Of a stretch of DNA of 64,000 nucleotides, positions 58,085-64,000 are shown one piece after another (position 1 is the first letter of the stretch; each line of letters starts with the position of its first letter). Both the position numbers and the translations under genes were made by a program. The notes beneath the pieces are model-generated. The model was not told the origin of the DNA. It was given only the letters and a program-made list of their open reading frames with translations, and ran no database searches. This DNA is from an uncultured Chlorobiales bacterium (lineage in GTDB: Bacteria; Bacteroidota; Chlorobiia; Chlorobiales; Chlorobiaceae), in NCBI GenBank assembly GCA_903929135.1, contig CAIYTH010000046.1, positions 1 through 64,000 on the forward strand, given 5' to 3'.

Positions 58085-58777
58085 ATGAACACAGACCCTA
58101 TCTACATCTTCCGTAAAACCTGGGGTACCTACCAGAAGGTCATCAGCAACAACCTCATGTTTCACCGGGAAATATCAGCGGCTGTCAGGAACATCTTCGA
58201 GACTCGACCTGGAATGCTGAATGTCATCGACCTGGGTTGCGGAGATGCTGCCCATATCGGCAAGATCCTGAAACCAGGGCAAGTCGCGGAGTACTGCGGA
58301 TGTGACCTCTCCCCCTACGCACTCGATGTAGCCCGAATCAACCTTGAGCCCTTCGGAATACGTGTGAAGCTGCTCTGCAGGGAGATGATCGCCGTGCTCA
58401 GGGAAGCGCCGGAGAACCATTTCGATGTGGTCTACTCAGGTTATGCCCTGCACCACCTGCCCACCGAGGGGAAACAGGCATTTTTCATGGAGTGCCGTCG
58501 AATCCTCCGCGAAAACGGTTCCGTGATCCTGGTGGATGTCATGCGTGAAGAGGGACAGGCGCGGCCGGCATATCTCGAAAGTTACAACGGAGCGGTTGCG
58601 ACACAGTGGGAAGCCCTGACTCCTCATGAACGGGATCAGGTACAGGAACACATCAGGAACTGCGATTTCCCCGAAACCCCTGCCGAGCTGCAACGGCTGG
58701 CTGAAAACGCAGGACTGGCAACATGCCGGAGGCTGGAAAAACGGACGTGGCACGAAGCCTGGTGCTACCAGGCATAA
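58085..58777 (+). CDS. Class I SAM-dependent methyltransferase
   Basis: 230 residues. SAM-binding VIDLGCGDAAHIGKIL near residue 48 (motif I), CGCDLSPYALDVARINLEP near 74 (motif II), YSGYALHHLPTEGKQAFF near 118 and LRENGSVILVDVMREEG near 145. The C-terminal part (HERDQVQEHIRNCDFPETPAELQRLAENAG) is typical of methyltransferases with a small-molecule or quinone-like substrate. Function not determined; not linked to the neighbouring bchF-type gene by operon. Confidence 0.87.
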   Translation: MNTDPIYIFRKTWGTYQKVISNNLMFHREISAAVRNIFETRPGMLNVIDLGCGDAAHIGKILKPGQVAEYCGCDLSPYALDVARINLEPFGIRVKLLCREMIAVLREAPENHFDVVYSGYALHHLPTEGKQAFFMECRRILRENGSVILVDVMREEGQARPAYLESYNGAVATQWEALTPHERDQVQEHIRNCDFPETPAELQRLAENAGLATCRRLEKRTWHEAWCYQA

Positions 58778-59207
58778 GAAAGGACGCATCATGTGCCGCT
58801 ACCGGAAACACCGGTTCGGAGGGCAGGTTCTCAAATTTCCTTTCAGGAAGGGACCCTCGGCTTCCCTACCCGGGACGCACACGTTAGGTCCGCCCGATGC
58901 AGAACAAAGAGACGATCGTTAAAGGATCTCTTCCTTGACGACCTTGCTGGTTTTATTTCGCCTCCCTTGTCGAGTATGCAACGTGCCCACATCTGCTTGC
59001 AACAAGGGAAAATATGATGTAATATTCATCTTCTGAACCAGTTACAGCGTTATTGCAAACTGTAATGCACGGAATCCCCCCTGGCACATAGCGCATCAGA
59101 GGCAAGACAGGTATACTGCCTTAACCTCTTTGACGGTTCACGTACCGGTCGTCGTTACCATCTGAAAAGAGGGCAGTATTCATCCCAATTGTAAGTACAA
59201 AGACATC
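58778..59207. other. Intergenic region before the bchF-type gene
   Basis: About 430 bases without an accepted gene. The 98-residue ORF across it is an overlap frame with no features. A CCGG-AAACA-CCGG hairpin is at about 58802. The last 70 bases hold the promoter region of the hydratase gene, with the palindrome listed separately. Confidence 0.45.
59189..59200. promoter_or_regulatory. Palindrome just before the bchF-type start
   Basis: TTGTA-AG-TACAA, perfect 5-bp arms, ending 7 bases before the ATG. It occupies the place of a ribosome site. It could be an operator or a translational element. Short, so weakly supported. Confidence 0.35.
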
Positions 59208-59690
59208 ATGCCTCGTTACACACCTGAACAACTAGCCAAGCGCAATGCCTCCATCTGGACCGAAATCCAGATCATGCTCGCTCCGGTCCAGTTCCTTATC
59301 TTCCTTACGGGCGTGGCGCTGAACACGCTGTATGCCAACCATGTCATCCACATCGAGTTCTACTGGATCAGCGTCGCCCTGCTCTTCAAAACCCTCTTTT
59401 TCGTCGTGCTCTTCATTACCGGGATGTACTTCGAGAAGGATCTTTTCGGCAAGTGGGTCTACTCGAAAGAGTTTTTCTGGGAAGATATCGGCAGCTCGGT
59501 CGCCACCGTCTTTCATTTCCTCTACTTTGTGCTCGCATGGAAAGGATTTCCCGAAAACATCCTGGTGATAGGCGCATACATGGCCTATCTGAGCTATATC
59601 ATCAACGCCCTGCAGTATCTGGCCAGGATCTGGCTCGAGAAGAGCCATGAACGGAAACTGAAACTGAGGGAAAGCATCGAAGCAAGCTGA
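59208..59690 (+). CDS. bchF: 3-vinyl bacteriochlorophyllide hydratase (BchF/BchV family)
   Basis: 160 residues with four membrane helices. Family signature [33 protein letters not shown], then [51 protein letters not shown] and [19 protein letters not shown]. Hydrates the C-3 vinyl group of (bacterio)chlorophyllides, giving the 3-hydroxyethyl group found in BChl a precursors (BchF) and chlorosome BChl c/d/e (BchV). The two paralogues cannot be told apart here, so the symbol is tentative. A small membrane protein follows after 28 bases. Confidence 0.88.
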   Translation: MPRYTPEQLAKRNASIWTEIQIMLAPVQFLIFLTGVALNTLYANHVIHIEFYWISVALLFKTLFFVVLFITGMYFEKDLFGKWVYSKEFFWEDIGSSVATVFHFLYFVLAWKGFPENILVIGAYMAYLSYIINALQYLARIWLEKSHERKLKLRESIEAS

Positions 59691-59718
59691 CCCGGCCAAA
59701 CCAAACCTTTCCAGCATC

Positions 59719-59943
59719 ATGAATCAATCTTTCAAGACACTCTGGAACATCACCTTTGTTGTGACCGGACTCTTATGGGCGACGCTCGTGTGGATGATCT
59801 GGATTTCCGGACAGCTGAAAACCCCGCAGGATCAGATCATCTTCCTCTGTGTGGTCATTCCCGCGTTTGTCCTGATCTACCTCTCGGGATTCTTCATCGC
59901 GAGACGACACACGAAAAAACCGGAATCAGCCGCCACTCACTGA
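59719..59943 (+). CDS. Two-helix small membrane protein next to bchF
   Basis: 74 residues with two hydrophobic helices (about 10-30 and 40-62) and a basic C-terminus (RRHTKKPESAATH). Start ATG 28 bases after the hydratase stop, so likely in the same operon. Not recognised as a known family; a role in chlorophyll enzyme assembly would be speculation. Composition matches the core genome, not the island that begins just after. Confidence 0.65.
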   Translation: MNQSFKTLWNITFVVTGLLWATLVWMIWISGQLKTPQDQIIFLCVVIPAFVLIYLSGFFIARRHTKKPESAATH

Positions 59944-60353
59944 ACCCGCACATTGCCGTGTTAAAGGCAGGGGACGCCGCACCGAAGAGCAGACTGCTCA
60001 GGAAAGACGACCAGTGTTCCCTGCCATCCTGCCCCGACCCGTCCGTCTTTCAAGGCCGAAGCCTGACTAATCTACTTTCCAATGCAGAATGTGAAGTTTC
60101 ATCATACAACAACCACCTATTCCTTTATCTTATTTATACTTATTACCCACTCATCCGCATCCATAGACCTGTCCATTCAGCATATTAGCAACATTCCTAA
60201 GGAAAAGGAGCTCCAACGAATGTCATAATGCACCTGTCGCACCTCATCTTTCTTTTGCAAAAGTAAACCTTCCAACCGATACCCCTTCCTTTTTTTAAGC
60301 TCCTGTTTCCCCTGATTTGATGCAAGATTCTCTGTCGCTCATCATACGGTTGC

Positions 60354-60425
60354 TTGCATAACTTCAATTATGTAAATGTTGTACCCAACTTCCGGAGGCC
60401 ACGTACATAATTTTGAGTTATGCAA
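60354..60425. repeat. Imperfect inverted repeat, island junction
   Basis: Left arm 60354-60374 (TTGCATAACT..TTATGTA) and right arm 60404-60425 pair over 10 plus 7 bases around a small internal mismatch. The 29-base spacer includes a short GTTG-TACC-CAAC hairpin. The whole can fold as one ~72-base cruciform. The function is not known. Confidence 0.6.
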
Positions 60426-60816
60426 CGACCCTTATTTACCGCCAAATACCCTGATAGAGCCAGATAGAGAAGTCACCCAAGCATTGACTGAAGGCGCGGC
60501 TTTTGCATCACAAAATGGAGCGAAGCGGAATGGAAGGTGTGACTGAGGGAATAAGCTGGGTGGTATGATCTCATCGATGCTCATGACCAGGCAACCAAAC
60601 CCACATGGCGGCAAGTAAACCGACGAGAGCTTAAGCAGAGCAATCTGCCATGTCATTAGGTCAAAATAGGCCGTTTAAGGCACTTTAATTGCCAGGGACA
60701 CCTAACTGATCAATGAGGGTTAGTTTTTGCCTATGCGTAGCTGTATGAGCCTTCATTTTGATTGAAAACAATCAGTTATACAGTAAAGGTACTTTCGGTT
60801 TGTTAGAAATATTATT

Positions 60817-60831
60817 ACGTTATTATAACGT
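60817..60831. promoter_or_regulatory. Candidate operator upstream of the island gene
   Basis: Perfect palindrome ACGTTAT-T-ATAACGT, 67 bases before the start of the 804-residue gene, in an AT-rich promoter-like stretch. Could bind a dimeric repressor; none is encoded nearby within the window. Confidence 0.45.
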
Positions 60832-60898
60832 TAACAGAGCAGACGTGTTTTACGAATATAGCGTCCTAATCTTTTTAATGAATTAAGTATTCTCTATT

Positions 60899-63313
60899 AT
60901 GAATCTAGATGAATCATACAGGATATTTCTCATCATTTATGATGATATTATTAGAGAATTAGAAAAAATACAGACGGAAGAAGATGCCAGATTTAAGATC
61001 ATAAAAAGATTATTGGTTGAAGCTCTCGGATGGGAATACAGTGAAATATTTTCCGAACCAAAATCAGATAGCGGCTACACAGATATACTAATCACGTCTG
61101 AAAATAGAAATCGTCTTGTCATAGAAGCAAAGAGGACAAGTGTAAAGTTATTGAGAACAAAAAGTGATAAATTAAATTTTTATAAATTATCAGGAGCCGC
61201 ACTTTCTAGCGCCAAAGATGGAATAATGCAGGCAAGAAGATACTGCATTGATCATGGTGTAGCATTCTCTATAATTACTACCGGGATTGAATGGATTGGA
61301 TGCTATGCTACTGGCGCAGGGAAATCTCCTGATGAAGGAAAAGCGATAGTATTCCCCTCTCTAGAATGCGTTAGAGATAATTATTCTAAATTTTATGAAT
61401 TATTATCAAAAGAAGGGGTATGCCAAAAACTTTACCAAATGATAATTGCGGAGGGCGAAGGTTTAAATATTAATAATTCGGAAAAACTGTACCGTCCTCT
61501 TAGCGAGTATGAAACATCTTTTCTCAAAAAAAGCCCTCTGGCTTCTGATCTTGAAATAATATTTTCTAGATTTTTTAGCCTGATGTCTGGAGAGTCGGAT
61601 AGAGATATGCTCACCCACTGTTTTGTCGAGTCAAAAGAAAGTAGGGAAGCCGATAAAAGCTTGGATAAAATCACTAGAAATCTAATAAATCAAATTGAAG
61701 TATTCGAAGCAGGGGAAGGTGATGAATTGCTCGGAGAAATAAAGTCTGCAATAGAATTAGAAAGAGGCGAGTTTGTGCTAATAATTGGGAATAAAGGAGC
61801 AGGAAAGTCGACTTTTATTGATAGATTTTTTAAGCTGATATTAGAGAATGAATTAAGAGGAAAATGCCTATTAATCAGGATTGATCTTGCGGATTCTGAT
61901 GGTGACTACAATAACATCAACAAGTGGCTAATAAATCGTCTTAAGGATGAAGTAGAGAGAGAAATGTTTAATGGGGATGATCCTGAGTTTAATGAATTGC
62001 AAGGCGTATTCTACAAAGAATATAATAGGTGGAAAAAAGGCGAACTAAGGTATTTATATGAAAAAGATAAAGGTGAATTTAAAATTCAATTTGGTAAGTA
62101 CCTGCGCAACCTAATAGAAGAAAAGCCATATGAATACATAATAAACATGCTGGAGTTTGCCATTAGGTCCAGAAAAGTGATGCCATGTTTGGTATTCGAT
62201 AACACAGATCATTTTGAACAAGCATTTCAGGAAAGAGTATTTCAATTCGCTCAATCAGTGCACAGAAGCATATTCTCATTTATAATATGCCCAATTACTG
62301 ATAAAACCGTCTGGCAATTATCTAAAAACGGCCCCCTACAATCTTATATAACGAAATCATTCTATCTGCCAACACCGAACACAAAGGAAATATTAAGAAA
62401 AAGGGTGTCGTTTATTAAGAATAAATTAGGTGATGATGATGCACAAAAAGGGACATACTTTTTAAAGAAAGGCATCCGCATGAAGGTTACCGATCTTAAT
62501 GCTTTTGCAGCATGCATAGAAGAAATATTTATTAATACGGATTATACATCAAGGACAATTAGCTGGCTATGTAATCACGATATAAGGCGAGGGCTTTTAT
62601 TGTCTCAAAAGATTGCGACGTCTCCATGGATGACAATTGATGATCTGGTTAAGGCTTATTTATCTAAAGATAAATTAAGCATAAGTAAGGATTCGATCAG
62701 GAAGTCAATTATTTTAGGCGATTATAATTTATATAATCTTGAGACAAATGAATTCGTTTTAAATGTATTTGCACTAGATGACGGAAAGATAACCACTCCA
62801 TTATTGAAGTTATCAATCTTAAGACTCCTAATAAATATCGATAACAATGCTATAGATGAGCCCGGATCTTATATCTCTGTAGATAATATCGTTAATTATT
62901 TTGAGCCCATGGGTATTTCGGAGCATTATATTTATATATATACCGAGCAGTTGTTAAAATATAGATTAATATCTCCATATGACCCTTCTAACGATATTGT
63001 AAAAGGCGACTTAATGGTAAGGGTGACTCATTCCGGAAGAATGCATATGGAGTTTGCACTGTCCGAGATGATATACATAACAAGCATGGCGTTAGTAACT
63101 GGATTAAGAAAGCACAATATTGCCGAAGAGATAAAATTAATTAATAGTACGTTTTATGGCGTATCAAAGGAGCGATGGATAGATATTGCAGATAAATATA
63201 TTTCTTATTGCATAGATGAAGATAAAGTATACGTATCTATCCCAAATAACAATATTTATGAAGGGCAGCGACTTTTACGGAGAGAATTGACTGAGCGTTG
63301 GCGCAAGAAATAA
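60899..63313 (+). CDS. PD-(D/E)XK nuclease-like / P-loop NTPase fusion, candidate defence protein
   Basis: 804 residues from an AT-rich gene unlike its neighbours. The N-terminus (about 1-170) has the HsdR-N-like restriction nuclease pattern: D62 in GYTDILI and E76-x-K78 in RLVIEAKRTS, the PD-(D/E)XK triad. A middle NTPase domain (about 280-560) has Walker A IIGNKGAGKST (K303), Walker B LVFDNTD (D434) and FIICPITDKTVW near 455, resembling STAND/KAP-type ATPases. The C-terminal 240 residues look alpha-helical, winged-helix-like, without named motifs. It is monocistronic. Single-gene anti-phage restriction is my inference; a transfer role is possible. Confidence 0.72.
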   Translation: MNLDESYRIFLIIYDDIIRELEKIQTEEDARFKIIKRLLVEALGWEYSEIFSEPKSDSGYTDILITSENRNRLVIEAKRTSVKLLRTKSDKLNFYKLSGAALSSAKDGIMQARRYCIDHGVAFSIITTGIEWIGCYATGAGKSPDEGKAIVFPSLECVRDNYSKFYELLSKEGVCQKLYQMIIAEGEGLNINNSEKLYRPLSEYETSFLKKSPLASDLEIIFSRFFSLMSGESDRDMLTHCFVESKESREADKSLDKITRNLINQIEVFEAGEGDELLGEIKSAIELERGEFVLIIGNKGAGKSTFIDRFFKLILENELRGKCLLIRIDLADSDGDYNNINKWLINRLKDEVEREMFNGDDPEFNELQGVFYKEYNRWKKGELRYLYEKDKGEFKIQFGKYLRNLIEEKPYEYIINMLEFAIRSRKVMPCLVFDNTDHFEQAFQERVFQFAQSVHRSIFSFIICPITDKTVWQLSKNGPLQSYITKSFYLPTPNTKEILRKRVSFIKNKLGDDDAQKGTYFLKKGIRMKVTDLNAFAACIEEIFINTDYTSRTISWLCNHDIRRGLLLSQKIATSPWMTIDDLVKAYLSKDKLSISKDSIRKSIILGDYNLYNLETNEFVLNVFALDDGKITTPLLKLSILRLLINIDNNAIDEPGSYISVDNIVNYFEPMGISEHYIYIYTEQLLKYRLISPYDPSNDIVKGDLMVRVTHSGRMHMEFALSEMIYITSMALVTGLRKHNIAEEIKLINSTFYGVSKERWIDIADKYISYCIDEDKVYVSIPNNNIYEGQRLLRRELTERWRKK

Positions 63314-63360
63314 TGACATCATAATTAATTTATTGGGTCCAGCTTCCCAGACCCTAATTG

Positions 63361-63830
63361 TCAGGCAGCAATTACCGATGACGAATCCCTAAAGCTGTAA
63401 AAGCCTCCTGAGCTGCCAATGATGACATGATCGAATTTGCACGTCAAGTAGCTTTCCTGCCCCTACAAGGGCCTCTGTGACCGTTTTATCAGCATTGCTA
63501 GGCTCAATGTTACCCGAGGGGTGATTGTGAGCCGATGACTGCATGAGCGTTTGCCAGTAGGGCACCTTTGAAGACCTCACGAGGATGGACCAACGAGGCA
63601 TTAAGGGTTCCTCTGCTAACCATCTGGAGACCAATGACCTCATTCTTCGTGTTAAGGTATAAGGCATAAAACTCCTCAGATGCCCTCTCATGCAATCCCA
63701 CTGCCATTAGGAGCTTCGCTACCTCTTGGGCACCTGTTACCTTCTTATGCTCATACATGACAACTGAATCCCTAACCAGCTTGATTGAGTAGCAGGGAAT
63801 CTCGGTGAATAGGGAAAGTGATTTAGACAT
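63361..63830 (-). pseudogene. radC: Frameshifted short RadC (JAB/MPN+ domain) gene
   Basis: The minus-strand start MSKSLSLFTEIPCYSIKLVRD and EEFYALYLNTKNEVIGLQMVSRGTLNASLVHPREVFKGALLANAHAVI are typical of the short RadC proteins of mobile elements. An extra G near 63532 shifts the frame; the next frame gives AHNHPSGNIEPSNADK, the metal-binding motif. A second shift near 63432 (two bases missing) leads to DHVIIGSSGGFYSFRDSSSVIAA and the natural stop at 63361. So the protein would be ~157 residues if repaired. It sits next to the nuclease gene on the island. Confidence 0.88.
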
Positions 63831-63838
63831 TTCGTAAG

Positions 63839-63903
63839 TTATTTAGGGTTAGAATATTTCAGCACCTGGATTGATGGCGGGGGTGCTTGTTAGCCCTAAA
63901 TAA
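63839..63903. repeat. Nested inverted repeat upstream of the radC pseudogene
   Basis: Outer arms TTATTTAGGGTTA and TAGCCCTAAATAA pair at 12 of 13 positions. An inner pair AGCACC / GGTGCT lies inside. The centre of the structure is TGGATTGATGGCGG. It is just upstream of the leftward radC start, so it may be a control site or the end of a mobile element. Confidence 0.55.
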
Positions 63904-64000
63904 GAGGGGTCTGATAGTGATGTGATGCTGTGCGTGTCTGAATTTTTTATAAAAAAATAATTACATCTGTTCAGTTGGTTTATCAACCTAATTAATGGGG

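Larger units (their letters stand above)
59944..60898. other. Gene-free junction to the AT-rich island
   Basis: About 950 bases without an accepted gene. Base composition falls from core-like to AT-rich across it. The minus-strand ORF at 60432-60656 is Ser/Pro/Leu-rich and shows no family features. Contains the imperfect inverted repeat at 60354-60425 and the palindrome at 60817-60831. It may contain remnants of a mobile element, but no transposase motif or target-site duplication was seen. Confidence 0.55.

Noticed and set aside
60354-60425. Integron attC site
   Set aside because: The GCATAAC/GTTATGC ends do not fit the RYYYAAC / GTTRRRY core consensus, and no integrase or cassette array is nearby.
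60432-60656. 74-residue minus-strand ORF in the island junction
   Set aside because: No family features and a Ser/Pro/Leu-rich composition; no ribosome site. A transposase fragment was considered but no motif supports it.

Overview
The window is chromosomal DNA of a green sulfur bacterium (phylum Chlorobiota, family Chlorobiaceae). The diagnostic genes are the start of the P840 reaction-centre gene pscA at the left edge, three chlorosome envelope protein genes (csmB, csmE and csmD types), a BchF/BchV-type bacteriochlorophyllide hydratase, a rubredoxin, and a fumarate reductase with an HdrB-like third subunit as used in the reductive TCA cycle. Coding density is high, base composition is GC-rich, and gene order looks like ordinary core chromosome until about position 59,950. 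I could not run any search, so the genus is not called. Many starts were moved inward from the ORF track, which also opens ORFs at GTG and TTG.

Layout. 1-6.9 kb: pscA (partial, leftward), dapF, an AmmeMemoRadiSam pair, glutamate dehydrogenase, a membrane protein, rubredoxin, mtgA, a c-type cytochrome. 6.9-21.6 kb: tRNA-Arg(CCU), mutL, cinA, thrA, atpG-atpA, the divergent thrB-thrC-plsC run, ribH, gmhA, hemE. 21.9-26 kb: fumarate reductase operon (frdA, frdB and an HdrB-like subunit) and a CBS-domain protein. 26.2-32.2 kb: a tight leftward operon of a CsoR/CstR-family repressor, a TolC-type outer membrane protein, an RND permease, a PII-like protein and an ETHE1-like metallohydrolase, with a palindromic operator in front. 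32.2-44.2 kb: a DUF1997 protein, a 40-residue membrane peptide, csmB, a MurNAc-recycling set (amgK-like, murU-like, namZ-like, sodium symporter), a multi-PAS/GAF hybrid kinase between two matching receivers, then csmE and csmD. 44.2-59.9 kb: mixed housekeeping and envelope genes, including an ArsA-type ATPase preceded by a structured RNA that fits the Chlorobi-1 motif, a decayed TerC-family gene, kup, TPR, RlpA, YceI, SapC and CsgG proteins, two methyltransferases and the bchF-type gene. 59.95-64 kb: an AT-rich accessory island with one 804-residue nuclease-NTPase protein and a twice-frameshifted radC.

Points most worth a second look: (1) the five-gene operon at 26.2-32.1 kb, whose repressor has Asn where copper-sensing CsoR has His, which with the ETHE1-like hydrolase suggests reactive-sulfur control of an RND pump; (2) the 804-residue PD-(D/E)XK plus P-loop protein on the island, a candidate single-gene defence system; (3) the NamZ/AmgK/MurU/symporter cluster in a phototrophic autotroph; (4) the Chlorobi-1-like RNA in front of arsA; (5) a family of intergenic repeats built from GTCCATNNN units with a 9-base period, seen at four places.
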